From the NCBI GenBank assembly GCA_943788195.1, contig CALSPH010000001.1, positions 681,673 through 745,672 on the forward strand: a DNA stretch of 64,000 nucleotides, written 5' to 3'. Positions within the stretch are counted from its first letter, which is position 1. Each line of letters starts with the position of its first letter. Positions 1 to 10,162 of this stretch are shown here, in pieces. The position numbers and the translations under genes are program-made. The stretch is from an uncultured Bacteroidia bacterium (GTDB lineage Bacteria > Bacteroidota > Bacteroidia > NS11-12g > UBA955). A model generated the notes under the pieces. That model was not told the origin of the DNA. It saw nothing but the letters and a program-made list of their open reading frames with translations, and ran no database searches.

Positions 1-1982
1 AGACTGGCATTATAAAAACGTTCTGTTTGATACCAATACGGAGCTCCTAAACCTTGTTTTACCATCACGCTTCTCCGTTTGTCCACTGTATTAAACCAAA
101 TTGCCGAAGAGTCCTTTGTGATCTGATTTAAGTCAATACCGGTTGGATAATTTTCATATAAATCGAATCTGCCTTCATCAAAACAACGAGGTTCGGGGTT
201 CTTTATAGAATTAAGGTTGGGCAGCTCTTTAGCGGTTATGGAAATGGTTTCATAATACGTTTGATTGGTTGCATCCTTTGCATTTAGGACATAGGCAATG
301 TCTGCATTAATTTCTACAGATAAAAAAGAGTCACTGGAGATTTGATTTGCACTTCCACTCACATACCACTGATAAATTATAGGTCTTTTGGCGGTGAATA
401 ATTTAGGCCGGATGATCAGATTGTTTTGTTTACAAACTTTAGTGGGTACACCATCAAAATTGAACCTAAAATATGGATCAATTACAATTGAATCAATTAT
501 ATTAATATCACAATTGGTGGTGTTCTCGACAAGCAATCGGACATAATATTTTCCCGGTTCCAAACGGATAATAGAATCAACTTCTTTCGTACGAGTTATT
601 GGTGTTGTAAAGTTACTTAAAGTGTCAATTGACCAAGTAATGCGATTCGCCAACCTAGGCGAGCCTCCTGAAATAGAAGCATCTAAAAACAGTGTCCCAT
701 TTTTTCGATCTATGATTCGATAATCTGATTTTAAACTATCCACGGCATACAATACAATAGATTTTGAAGTGCTTGTATTGCTGCTGCAATTGCTTTCTGT
801 AACCAACAAATGGACATATTCATCGTTTTTTAAAATATCTGATTTTGCTGGAGTCCATATTAAAGTGGCTTTTTGGTTTTTGGCATTTACATCGTTAATA
901 AATAAGCTCGCATTTGCTACAGAATGCTCCCATGAGATATATGTGCTGTCGCTAAAACCACCTGTTGGTGCTTTGTCTTTGCTTTCAAATAAAATGTTTA
1001 CACTATCGCCTACACAGCCATAATAGGCTTCTTTGGTTTCTAATGAAGGTATAATATTGTTATTTAGTTGAGATATAAAGATGAGTTGATCTCTTCTTGT
1101 CGTACCAATTAATCGCCAAATTCCTCCGGTATCTTTTCGATACTCATCGGTTCGGTTTACAAATGTAGAAACCTCCGTGCACTTTTTTGGTGTTAAACGG
1201 ATGGTATTGGTGATACTGTCAAAATCGAAACCAGTGTAAAATCCAGAGATAAATGCGGGCACACAAGCTACACTTAGATCTGCGCAAACAGGAGTGATAG
1301 GGATAGTAGGGCTGAGAGGTGTGTTAAATAATATTGAATTTGTCCTGCTTGAGCCAAGGGGTGAATCCAAGCTAAATACCAGTGAGTCTCCATCTGCATC
1401 AATTGCAAAGGGACTGTACTCAAAAGTGGTATTGCAATATGCATTAAGGGCAATTTTATTATTGTAATTAACAGAAATGTTACTCTTTCCATAGCATCTG
1501 TTCAGATATGCATAATTTGTTGCTGAACCAGTGATTCCTGTTGTTACTGCTCCACTCCTACAACAGTCACTGTAAACAAAATAGATGTCGCAGCAATTGC
1601 TGTCCAAAACAACCTTATAGGGTGCGCTGTCAAAATCAATCGTAGCTGAATAAATTTGCTCTTCGACACCAATATTACCTACTCCATTCTGAATATTGCA
1701 ACTATTGCCTGATGAACATTCAAACGTTCCGTTAATAATGGTGTCTCGTGTTACATAAAAATTAATGGCATTGAAACAGTTATTATCCCCTTCTACTTTC
1801 ATCAGCAGACTATCGTTATAACCAATACCGCGACAATCTCGATAAACGTGAAGTGAAACTTGGTACGCATTGCCATTAACATGTTTATAAGAAATATAAT
1901 TGGCTAAATTGCTAATTGAATAGCCTGATGAACAAAAAAGTAGGAATATAAAAGTTGTTAGTAAAGGTATTCTGGTTTTCAT
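1..1982 (-). CDS. Giant secreted surface protein, 3' end beyond the window (paralogue of its upstream neighbour)
   Basis: Open from ATG at 1982 to the left edge (about 660 codons seen, no stop). It begins MKTRIPLLTTFIFLLFCSSG, a clear Sec signal peptide. The mature part has a Cys-rich N-terminal region (YRDCRG, NCCDIYF, DCCRSGA motifs), followed by a segment ending in YRKDTGGIWRLIGTTRRDQ and later Ig/PKD-like beta-sandwich stretches. The same landmarks occur in the same order in the next gene upstream, so the two are tandem paralogues. The gap between them is 11 bp, so they are probably co-transcribed. The neighbour carries a T9SS type B signal, so this one is inferred to be a cell-surface or secreted T9SS client, but its own C-terminus is not visible. 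Substrate or ligand unknown. Confidence 0.85.
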   Translation of the reverse strand, partial: MKTRIPLLTTFIFLLFCSSGYSISNLANYISYKHVNGNAYQVSLHVYRDCRGIGYNDSLLMKVEGDNNCFNAINFYVTRDTIINGTFECSSGNSCNIQNGVGNIGVEEQIYSATIDFDSAPYKVVLDSNCCDIYFVYSDCCRSGAVTTGITGSATNYAYLNRCYGKSNISVNYNNKIALNAYCNTTFEYSPFAIDADGDSLVFSLDSPLGSSRTNSILFNTPLSPTIPITPVCADLSVACVPAFISGFYTGFDFDSITNTIRLTPKKCTEVSTFVNRTDEYRKDTGGIWRLIGTTRRDQLIFISQLNNNIIPSLETKEAYYGCVGDSVNILFESKDKAPTGGFSDSTYISWEHSVANASLFINDVNAKNQKATLIWTPAKSDILKNDEYVHLLVTESNCSSNTSTSKSIVLYAVDSLKSDYRIIDRKNGTLFLDASISGGSPRLANRITWSIDTLSNFTTPITRTKEVDSIIRLEPGKYYVRLLVENTTNCDINIIDSIVIDPYFRFNFDGVPTKVCKQNNLIIRPKLFTAKRPIIYQWYVSGSANQISSDSFLSVEINADIAYVLNAKDATNQTYYETISITAKELPNLNSIKNPEPRCFDEGRFDLYENYPTGIDLNQITKDSSAIWFNTVDKRRSVMVKQGLGAPYWYQTERFYNAS

Positions 1983-1993
1983 TAAAACTGTGA

Positions 1994-4900
1994 CTATCTA
2001 ATTAAAGTTACTGTACCGGAGTATTTATAGAGTTCTCCATCAAAAGCAATTACTTCTGCATAATACACATAAACGCCTTGTTGTACGGGCTCACCTTGGT
2101 AGGTTCCATCCCATTGTTCATCAACAGGGTGTTTGGATTCAAAGAGTTTTTCACCCCATCGGTTGAATATTTTAAGGTTGTAGTCGATGTATCCTTGAGC
2201 CACAACTAAGAGATTGTTATTGCTATTGGGTCCTGCACCATCTGGAGAGAATGCAGTAGGGATAAAGACGGTAATGTCTGGTCCAATCTTAATATTCTTC
2301 ACCGTATCATCCACGCACCCTTTATCAGAGACAACGGTAAATCGGATGTTGTATTGCATGGTGTCATCTGCATAAGCAAAGGAAGGGTTCTCTAGGTTAG
2401 AGATATCATCCGGGGCAGTATATCGGGCTCCTAGATCATCAAAATCCCAAAGGAAAGAATCAATAGAACCATTGGATATGGATGAGGTATTGGTAAACTG
2501 GAATCGCGGTAAAGCAACGGTAGTATAGTAATCAGGATTACTGGTAAAGCTTGCCACAGGAATAGGGAATACCCGAATAAAGGTATCTTCTTTTGTCGTA
2601 GCACAAGCACCCGCGGTGTTGGTTACAGTAACCGAGACATTGTAAGTTCCCTCACCGGTAAAGATGATATTTTGAGGAGCAGAGTCTGTGGATGTTTGTC
2701 CATTTCCAAAGTCCCAAAGGTAGGTTACCGGATAATTAGTAGGTCTACGTAAAGGATCCACGCTAAAGTTAGCCGTAACTGGAGTACACCCTGAATCAAA
2801 GTCACCAAAGTCAAAGTCAGGATACGCATGAATATTAAGATTAATATCAGCAGTAGCAGCCGGACAATGTCTTAGGTAATCAGGTTGATTAGAGGTAATG
2901 GTAAGTGTAGTACCATAGGCTAAGTCATCTGCCGTACCCGGAGTATAAACCGGAGTAAGCGATGCGTTATCATCAAAGGTACCATCACCAGCGGTGGTCC
3001 AAGAAATCCCAGCCCCCGCTCTTTCAGCTGTTGCAGTGAGATTAAAGTCAAGTCCTTCACAGGCCTCAGCAGGCAGTGGAGTAGTGATGTTAATCACTGG
3101 AGCTACTTGAATCATCACATCTACAGAATCATTGTTTACGCAAAGCGTATTGGGATGTTGGTATACGACCGTTTGAACAAAAGGACCATAGAGCGGATCA
3201 GTAACGTTAGCTGTGACCACAGCTGCAGGGTCAAAAGTAGAACCTGTGACACCATTTCCAGACCAACCGGTCAGTGGTCCACCGGCATTAAATATGCCAG
3301 CATTCGGAGTGGTAACAAGAGCAGCTAAATCAACCAGACCAGCATCAATGCAAATGGTATCTAAATCAATTACCGCTAGTTGAGGGCGTGCACTCACAAT
3401 CATCTCTACCGAGTCTTTCACAGGGCAACCTGTAGTTACATTTACATATCTCCAGAAGTAGGTTCCACCTTGTCCTTCAGGGTTAAAATCATCTGTAGTT
3501 ACATCAAGAACATTGATCTGAGTAGAGTCTAACATTCTGCCCACTGCATAGTTATAAGCTGGGGAAGGAGGTAAATTTCCATTGAAATTGATGAGCTCCC
3601 ATCTTCCTTGGGGGAGGTTTACATAATCATCTAAATTTATGGTATCGTCTGAATAGCAGAACTTATCAAAAGGAGTGAACTCTATTTTTGGAAGTTCTTC
3701 TACAGTCACATAAACGGAATCACATGTTCTACAGTTGGTCGCTCCATCTTCATAACAGAACATCAATTTGTAGGTACCGAGTCTTTTCGGGTTAGGAGGG
3801 TCTTTTGTATTGGTTCCTGGAATCATTGGATTGAATACATAGTCGGAAAAGAATGGACTTGGGTTTTTGTCTTCTAAAATCTGACCGAGTTCAAATTGGG
3901 TTAAACCAGTTGGTGCAGAGTCAATCTCCCAAGTATAAATACCCGCATCTGGATTTTGTGGAGCACGAAGTAAGAACTGATTTACTCTAAATGATCCACC
4001 ATCTTGGCAACGGGTTACATCTTGTAAAACAACCGTTGGATTAGGATTGATTCGAGAATTGAAGACAACACTATCCTCACATCCGGTTGGGTTGTGTTTC
4101 ACGTGAATAAGCACTTTATCAAAATTAGGGTCAGGTACATAACCTTGATTCTTATCCGCGTCAAAGAAACGTTGGGTGTAGAACCAGTTTGGTGTAGCAA
4201 ATCCTTTTCTTACCATGGTATCTCTTCTGGAGTCCTGCATGGTATACCAAACGTTGGAATTGGCTTTTTCAGACCATTTAAAGTTGGCGCCAATGGGGTA
4301 TTCTGCCCCAAGGTCAAACTGGCCATCATCAAAACATTTAGGTGATGGATCTCTAACAGTAGATAAGTCAGGAAGTTGATTTACTCTTAAGAACATCGTA
4401 TCATCATCTTCACACATTTGACCACCATCAGTAATCATTAAATGCAAACGATAATAGGTGCTATCAGAAGGAGAAACATCATTGACTTTATCATTGAAGA
4501 CAAGGGTATTGGTGGTTAAGTCGTACCAATTCCACACATGTGTTTTAGATAGATCTTGCTCAATGCCACCTTCTAGGGTATGGGTTTCTTTGCGACAAAT
4601 GGTGGCATCAGGTCCAGCATAGGCAACCACAGTATCATTCACAAAAAGTTCAAAGGTATCTCTACCAAAGCAACCTAAGGAGTCAATGGTGTGCAACCAG
4701 TATTGACCAGCGACATTTACCGTAAGGGTAGTATCCACTCCAATAGGTCCATCATTCCAACGGTAGGTTAGCATGCTATCATAAGGTACGACAATTTGGA
4801 ACGTGTCGTACGTACAGATGCGTTCATCTGGTCCAATGTACGGAATAGAAAGTTTTTGAAAATGGATAAAAACCGTGTCATGGCTCGAGCACCCTTCACT

Positions 4901-6721
4901 ATCAAATACACTTAGACTTACTGAAGTGTCTGTAGTTGGACTTATGCTGAAATATGGGAAGCTATCTTTATTACTGACTACATGTGGAACACCCCATTGA
5001 TAGTTAAAACTAGGGTATCCATTTAATACCATTGGGTTAAAAAATATACTATCATTCTCACAAACAAATGTATCATTCAAAGCAAGTCTCACCTTTAAAA
5101 CTGGAGGGATAATTACGGTATCAATATATAAAACGGTACACCCATTTTTAGAGATCATAAGAAGCTCTATAAGCTTTTTTCCACCGTCTTCAAATTTAAT
5201 GGTATCCGTTTGGCTGCCACTTGAGAACAAAGGAGCTCCCATACGAGTACTGTCAAATCCTGTCCAAATATAGCTGATACTTGGTGCATTGGGGTGAGTT
5301 CTTTTGTCGTAGTACTTTTTGTCTGCCTTGGCGCTATCTGCATAGGCATGATCATCTTCAGCATGAATGACCAGTTTACCGCAAGGAAGAATCTGGTAAA
5401 ATCGATCTGCAAATGGACGCGGTTTAACGGTAACTGAAACACCTCGGACACTTCTACCATTATCTGGGCAATTATTGTCCTTGGCAGTAATTGTAAACGT
5501 ATATGGCAAGTTAGATACACGATCATCTGTAGGTGTCCAGCAGAATTGCGCTCTTTGCAAACGAGCGCTGGTATCAACAATTTTGAATGTTGCACCTGGG
5601 ATTCCTTTGTTCCAGCTTAGCGTTACGGTATCTGGGGGTGGAGCAATCGCAGGGGGTGGAGGCACTACACGAATATCATTGGTATAATAGGTTTCACAAA
5701 TCGTGCTGTTTGCGCAAACCGTTAATTGGAAGTTTGAATCTAAAGTTGGGGGATTATTGGCTCCGCAATTTTTAGCAATCACTTGCATGTCCCTACGTGT
5801 TACACCTATTTTTTGGTAAACGCCATTGCTGTCTTTTCGCCATTCATTCATTTGCACCACAATGACACCTACCCAAGGGCATGAACCTGCAGGTGTAAAT
5901 ACGATATCTCCATTAATAGGATCTAAGAAAAAACCAACCGGTGGTTTTGCCTGTGGGATAGCAGTGCATGGAGCAGGCACTCCAAAATTACAATATACTG
6001 GAACTGGATAAGTTGCGCTTAAGCCACTGTTATAACTGGTTGCATTTCCTCCAATTTGATAAGCAGGTGCCAGTTCATAGCTTATTGAATCACCATCTAA
6101 TATGTCTGTAGCTCCATTATTAAATCGGAAAGGTTGGTTACAACATGCAATGGCAACAGGATCGTTGGTTAGTTGAGGAGAGTTATTGCATGTAGCCCTA
6201 CACGCGTCCATTTCTATAAAAGTACTGAAACTCTGTTGTTGCTGACCCGTTGTAATGATTGCAGAACGAACATATAAATCAACACTCACTTTAAAGTTGC
6301 AACATCCTGCTTTCATTGCAGTTCTGAGATCTAATGTTCCCTCGAAGGTGTGTTTTTCAATACCATAGGGGTAACTACCGCCACAAGGCTGAGCACAACG
6401 ACTTTTTTCAGAAGAACAAACGGGTGTAATATCTTTTATCCCCGTTCGGGTCATCGTTAAATTTGGTATAGTACATGATCCGGGGCTGGTGACTTTTAAG
6501 CTGGTTGGTGCAGTTTGGCTTGAATTGCAATCTTCATTTGTTCCGCAACGTGGGCTTTGCCCGAGCACATAACACCCATTGCAATCCCGGTAAAAATTAA
6601 CAATAACTTTAAAAATACTATCCTTAACACAAGTATAGGTAATGTCACTGCCTATGATGTGGTCAGCTTTTCCTATAATAGATAATAGGCCAAATACAAT
6701 GAGTAGAAGAAATTTCTTCAT
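1994..6721 (-). CDS. Giant secreted PKD-domain protein with T9SS type B (gliding-motility-type) C-terminal domain
   Basis: About 1575 residues. An ATG 42 bp further upstream is open, but the start at 6721 gives a clean signal peptide (MKKFLLLIVFGLLSIIGKA), so it is preferred. The N-terminal third holds a Cys-rich region (FYRDCNGC, GCCNFKV, IACCNQP). The middle is a string of beta-sandwich units with Cys pairs. Two PKD-like units follow near the C-terminus (YLWDFGNGQTS and FLWDFDD motifs). The last ~90 residues (FIPTAFSPDG, LKIFNRWGEKLFES, WDGTYQG, GVYVYYAEV) match the gliding-motility-associated C-terminal domain (CHU_C family), the type B signal for T9SS export and surface attachment. Many members of this class sit beside a PorP/SprF partner; none is seen here. 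Likely an adhesin or matrix-type protein (inference). Confidence 0.9.
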   Translation of the reverse strand: MKKFLLLIVFGLLSIIGKADHIIGSDITYTCVKDSIFKVIVNFYRDCNGCYVLGQSPRCGTNEDCNSSQTAPTSLKVTSPGSCTIPNLTMTRTGIKDITPVCSSEKSRCAQPCGGSYPYGIEKHTFEGTLDLRTAMKAGCCNFKVSVDLYVRSAIITTGQQQQSFSTFIEMDACRATCNNSPQLTNDPVAIACCNQPFRFNNGATDILDGDSISYELAPAYQIGGNATSYNSGLSATYPVPVYCNFGVPAPCTAIPQAKPPVGFFLDPINGDIVFTPAGSCPWVGVIVVQMNEWRKDSNGVYQKIGVTRRDMQVIAKNCGANNPPTLDSNFQLTVCANSTICETYYTNDIRVVPPPPAIAPPPDTVTLSWNKGIPGATFKIVDTSARLQRAQFCWTPTDDRVSNLPYTFTITAKDNNCPDNGRSVRGVSVTVKPRPFADRFYQILPCGKLVIHAEDDHAYADSAKADKKYYDKRTHPNAPSISYIWTGFDSTRMGAPLFSSGSQTDTIKFEDGGKKLIELLMISKNGCTVLYIDTVIIPPVLKVRLALNDTFVCENDSIFFNPMVLNGYPSFNYQWGVPHVVSNKDSFPYFSISPTTDTSVSLSVFDSEGCSSHDTVFIHFQKLSIPYIGPDERICTYDTFQIVVPYDSMLTYRWNDGPIGVDTTLTVNVAGQYWLHTIDSLGCFGRDTFELFVNDTVVAYAGPDATICRKETHTLEGGIEQDLSKTHVWNWYDLTTNTLVFNDKVNDVSPSDSTYYRLHLMITDGGQMCEDDDTMFLRVNQLPDLSTVRDPSPKCFDDGQFDLGAEYPIGANFKWSEKANSNVWYTMQDSRRDTMVRKGFATPNWFYTQRFFDADKNQGYVPDPNFDKVLIHVKHNPTGCEDSVVFNSRINPNPTVVLQDVTRCQDGGSFRVNQFLLRAPQNPDAGIYTWEIDSAPTGLTQFELGQILEDKNPSPFFSDYVFNPMIPGTNTKDPPNPKRLGTYKLMFCYEDGATNCRTCDSVYVTVEELPKIEFTPFDKFCYSDDTINLDDYVNLPQGRWELINFNGNLPPSPAYNYAVGRMLDSTQINVLDVTTDDFNPEGQGGTYFWRYVNVTTGCPVKDSVEMIVSARPQLAVIDLDTICIDAGLVDLAALVTTPNAGIFNAGGPLTGWSGNGVTGSTFDPAAVVTANVTDPLYGPFVQTVVYQHPNTLCVNNDSVDVMIQVAPVINITTPLPAEACEGLDFNLTATAERAGAGISWTTAGDGTFDDNASLTPVYTPGTADDLAYGTTLTITSNQPDYLRHCPAATADINLNIHAYPDFDFGDFDSGCTPVTANFSVDPLRRPTNYPVTYLWDFGNGQTSTDSAPQNIIFTGEGTYNVSVTVTNTAGACATTKEDTFIRVFPIPVASFTSNPDYYTTVALPRFQFTNTSSISNGSIDSFLWDFDDLGARYTAPDDISNLENPSFAYADDTMQYNIRFTVVSDKGCVDDTVKNIKIGPDITVFIPTAFSPDGAGPNSNNNLLVVAQGYIDYNLKIFNRWGEKLFESKHPVDEQWDGTYQGEPVQQGVYVYYAEVIAFDGELYKYSGTVTLIR

Positions 6722-6760
6722 AGAACAAAGACGTAAGTCGCCTAGATTATGTTGCACGAA

Positions 6761-6789
6761 CAAATGTAATAAATAAATTGTTACCTTTG
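6761..6789. promoter_or_regulatory. Divergent -7 boxes between the surface-protein operon and the TonB receptor
   Basis: The 204-bp divergent spacer holds TACATTTG on the minus strand (6768-6761, 39 nt before the surface-protein start) and TACCTTTG on the plus strand (6782-6789, 136 nt before the receptor start). Both fit the Bacteroidota -7 consensus TAnnTTTG. No convincing -33 TTG is seen at the usual distance for either, so this is a tentative call. Confidence 0.35.
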
Positions 6790-6925
6790 AAGCCTTAACC
6801 GGGGTGCTAATTATGTTTGGCTGAGAATATACCCGATAACCAGAACAAGGTAATGCTTGCGTTGGGTGTTTAATTCTCTGCTTATTTTCGGTATCATTGG
6901 TTACGGCACATTTTTATGAAATATT

Positions 6926-9337
6926 ATGAGGTACATTTTAACTTTTTTTTTAAGCATACTAATACTTCCCCTTGCAGGGCAAATTACGATTCAGGGAATT
7001 GTGGCTGACGTAAACAACGAAGGCATAAATGGCGCTACTATCTATACTGAGTGGATTGAAAAGAATCAAGTGAAGCGGAAATTTGCTCAGACATTGGCAG
7101 ATGGAAGTTTTTCGCTCGTAACAATGGAGTTGCCTTGCAAACTTGCCATTGAACATACTCAATATGAAAATATTCAGATCAATTTAAAAGACAGCACGTT
7201 TAAATTAATTACCCTCTTTAATTCTGGAGCGGTGCAGACCATTAAACCTTTAGTTTTAACCACGGTTCGCGCCTTGAATCATAACCCAAGTCAAACCAAG
7301 ATACAGAGCAAACAAATAGCCACTCAAAATTCAGCAGTGGATTTACCTTTGTTGCTCAAATACCAACCTTCAATAACCACTACAACCGATGCGGGAAATG
7401 GTGTGGGGTATTCAGGAATTCGAATACGGGGGACAGACGCCACACGAATAAATGTTACTCTGAATGGTATTCCTATGAATGATGCTGAATCACAAGGCGT
7501 TTGGTGGGTGAATACGCCAGACCTTGCCTCCGGTTTGAATAATATTCAAATAACCCGAGGGGTGGGCAGTTCCACCAATGGTGCAGCTTCTTTTGGAGGT
7601 ACGGTAAGTTTGGAAACCATTGACCCTGCAAACGAATTGAGCAAAGCCGAAATAGCCTACGGGAGTTTTAATACCTTGCGTACAACATTCAGTGCAAATA
7701 CCGCTTCAACCAATGGACTATCTGGTGGTGTGCGTATTTCCAATGTGCAAAGTGATGGCTATGTCGATCGGGCCAGTTCATCCTTGCAATCCGTGCAAGT
7801 CAATTTGGCCTATACCGTTAAAAACACAAAACTCCGTTTTATTCATTTGAAAGGAAGCGAAAAAACATATCAAGCATGGTATGGTTTGCCTAAGACATCA
7901 CTGAAATCCAATCGAACCTATAATTCTGCGGGTGAATACATCGATAATAATGGACAAACCCAGTTCTATCCAAACCAAACGGATAATTACGGACAGTCGC
8001 ATTATCAATTTTTTGTAGATCGATCCATATTAAGTGAGCCCGACTTGCGCATTGCCACATCCGTGGGGGTTCATTATACCAAAGGAGCGGGTTATTATGA
8101 AGAATATCAGTCGGGGCAGTTTTTGCAAAACTATAATTTACCCAATGACACCACCGACTTAGTACGCCAGCTATGGTTACTAAATGATTTTATGGGTGCA
8201 GTTTATTCGGTTACCGTGAATACACCCAAAACTTCATGGAATATTGGCGGAGGGGTTCATTCTTATTTTGGCAATCATTTTGGAAAAATTGTACGGGCAG
8301 ATCGAGGCACCCAAGTTGATTTTACACAGCGCTATTACGATTCGGATGCCACCAAAAATGAGTGGAATAACTATGTGAAAGTGGCGCATAGTTTTTTGAG
8401 AGGCGGCCATCGGTATAAGGTGTTTGGCGATGTGCAATTGCGTGGCGTAAATTATAGTGGTATTGGAGTGGATGACAATCAGTCTGCGATCGATTTCAGT
8501 GAAAATTTCTGGTTTTTAAATCCAAAAGTAGGTTTGTCTATTCAAGGCAGACAAAAGGCGATTTCCACTTCATGGGATGTATTTGTGGGCATGGCCAATC
8601 GTGAACCCAGCCGAACTGATTATTTAAATCAAGCGCAAACACCCCAAGCAGAGAAATTGATTAATCTAGAAATTGGCCGGTCGTATTTGCATCAGAAATG
8701 GGCGATTATTACCAATTACTTTATGATGTATTACTTAAACCAATTGGTGTTAACCGGTGAATTAAATAACGTAGGAACCCCATTGCGTGAGAATGTGGGC
8801 AGAAGCTATCGAACAGGGATTGAACTGGTTGGGCAATATAAAATTAATCGAAAATGGGAAGTGGGTGGAAATGTAACCCTCAGCCAAAATCGTTTAATGG
8901 ATTATAAAGAGGATGTGATTAATGAAAATTTTGTTTTCGATACACTCATCAGTCGACCAAACGCTACTTTGGCTTATTCGCCTTCATTGAATTCTGGCTT
9001 AAGCATCAGCTATAAAATTAGAAGAAATCTTACGCTATTGATCCAAAACAAAATGGTTGGACGTCAATATTTAGATAACACCGGTTTAAAAGAGAAAAGT
9101 TTAGACCCTTATAATACAACGGATATCATATTGAAATTTCATTCCAATCTAAGACGCATATCCCGAAGAAATACGCCAATTCAATTCAGTGCATTTTTCT
9201 ATAATGTGACGAATAGTTTGTATGAAAATAATGGATGGGCGTATAGTATCAATGATCAAGGGACGTATACCAGCTTTGTGAATGTATATCCTCAGGCCCC
9301 TTTTAATATGATGTTTAAATTGGGAGTGTTCTTCTAA
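6926..9337 (+). CDS. TonB-dependent outer-membrane receptor with carboxypeptidase-regulatory-like N-terminal domain
   Basis: 803 residues. A signal peptide (residues 1-18, ending PLAGQ) is followed by a CarboxypepD_reg-like beta-sandwich (about 20-105, GIVADVNNEGINGATIYTEW). The plug domain covers about 115-230 with the typical run GYSGIRIRGTDATRINVTLNG and the NIQITRGVGSSTNGAASFGG segment. The rest is a 22-strand-type barrel ending in Phe (MFKLGVFF), as expected for an outer-membrane protein. It imports a ligand using TonB-ExbBD energy. The plug resembles FecA-like iron-chelate receptors, but the substrate cannot be read from the sequence and there is no SusD partner beside it. It converges on mazG with a 1-bp gap. 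Confidence 0.9.
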   Translation: MRYILTFFLSILILPLAGQITIQGIVADVNNEGINGATIYTEWIEKNQVKRKFAQTLADGSFSLVTMELPCKLAIEHTQYENIQINLKDSTFKLITLFNSGAVQTIKPLVLTTVRALNHNPSQTKIQSKQIATQNSAVDLPLLLKYQPSITTTTDAGNGVGYSGIRIRGTDATRINVTLNGIPMNDAESQGVWWVNTPDLASGLNNIQITRGVGSSTNGAASFGGTVSLETIDPANELSKAEIAYGSFNTLRTTFSANTASTNGLSGGVRISNVQSDGYVDRASSSLQSVQVNLAYTVKNTKLRFIHLKGSEKTYQAWYGLPKTSLKSNRTYNSAGEYIDNNGQTQFYPNQTDNYGQSHYQFFVDRSILSEPDLRIATSVGVHYTKGAGYYEEYQSGQFLQNYNLPNDTTDLVRQLWLLNDFMGAVYSVTVNTPKTSWNIGGGVHSYFGNHFGKIVRADRGTQVDFTQRYYDSDATKNEWNNYVKVAHSFLRGGHRYKVFGDVQLRGVNYSGIGVDDNQSAIDFSENFWFLNPKVGLSIQGRQKAISTSWDVFVGMANREPSRTDYLNQAQTPQAEKLINLEIGRSYLHQKWAIITNYFMMYYLNQLVLTGELNNVGTPLRENVGRSYRTGIELVGQYKINRKWEVGGNVTLSQNRLMDYKEDVINENFVFDTLISRPNATLAYSPSLNSGLSISYKIRRNLTLLIQNKMVGRQYLDNTGLKEKSLDPYNTTDIILKFHSNLRRISRRNTPIQFSAFFYNVTNSLYENNGWAYSINDQGTYTSFVNVYPQAPFNMMFKLGVFF

Positions 9338-9338
9338 T

Positions 9339-10100
9339 TTATTTATTGATCGATTTGCTCTCCTCCCAATACGCATCCATTTCTGTTAAAGTAAGTTCAC
9401 TTAGGGTTTCATTGTTTTCTTTGGCGCGTTGTTCGATAAATTGAAATCGGTTCTTGAATTTTTTATTGGTGTATTCCAGCGCATCATCTGGGTTTATTCC
9501 CTCAAAACGGGCATAATTGATTAAGGCAAAAAAAAGATCACCGAGTTCTTGCGATTTCCGTTCTTGGGTGTCTGCAGTTTTAAACTCGTCCAGTTCTTCT
9601 TCTACTTTGGCCCAAACTTGTTGTTTGTTTTCCCAATCAAAACCCACTTGGGATACTTTCTCTTGCATCCGAGCTGCTTTTACCATACTGGGCAATCCCT
9701 TGGGCACGCCATCCAGTAAACCTTTGTTCCCTTTTTCTTTGAGTTTAATCAGTTCCCAGTTCTGTTTCACGGTTTCTTCATCTTCGGCCACCACATCACC
9801 ATAAATATGTGGATGGCGATGGATTAACTTTTCTACTAAACTATCCATCACGTCTTTAATATCGAACCAGCCTTTTTCTGATGCAATTCGTGCATAAAAG
9901 ACAATATGCAATAACACATCCCCCAACTCTTTTTTGATTTCCTCAGGTTCCATTTCTTGAATGGCCTCAGAAAGTTCGTAGGTTTCCTCAATGGTCAAAT
10001 ATCTAAGCGACTCAAAGGTTTGCTTTTTATCCCAGGGACATTTTTCCCGAAGGTCATCCATTACTTCAAGTAGGCGGGTAAACGATTGCGTTTTGGGCAT
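9339..10100 (-). CDS. mazG: Nucleoside triphosphate pyrophosphohydrolase MazG
   Basis: 253 residues, the usual length of two-domain MazG. It hydrolyses (d)NTPs to the monophosphate plus PPi, which cleans the nucleotide pool and limits stringent signalling. The first MazG domain shows CPWDKKQTFESL (21-32), EExxE (E38, E39, E42) and the metal-binding ExxD pair in KKELGDVLLHI (E58, D61). The second domain repeats the pattern (VEEELDEFK, then QELGDLFFALINYARF). Both metal sites look complete, so the enzyme should be active. It ends 1 bp from the convergent receptor gene. Confidence 0.96.
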   Translation of the reverse strand: MPKTQSFTRLLEVMDDLREKCPWDKKQTFESLRYLTIEETYELSEAIQEMEPEEIKKELGDVLLHIVFYARIASEKGWFDIKDVMDSLVEKLIHRHPHIYGDVVAEDEETVKQNWELIKLKEKGNKGLLDGVPKGLPSMVKAARMQEKVSQVGFDWENKQQVWAKVEEELDEFKTADTQERKSQELGDLFFALINYARFEGINPDDALEYTNKKFKNRFQFIEQRAKENNETLSELTLTEMDAYWEESKSINK

Positions 10101-10162
10101 GGAGCAAAGGTATTTTAAATTTAAGAATGCAGCATTAAGATTAACTGATGTACCGTTTCTAA

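Noticed and set aside
769..1492. Short open frames inside the first giant gene (84 and 72 codons)
   Set aside because: They overlap a continuous coding frame that is open from 1982 to the edge, has a signal peptide and matches its paralogue.
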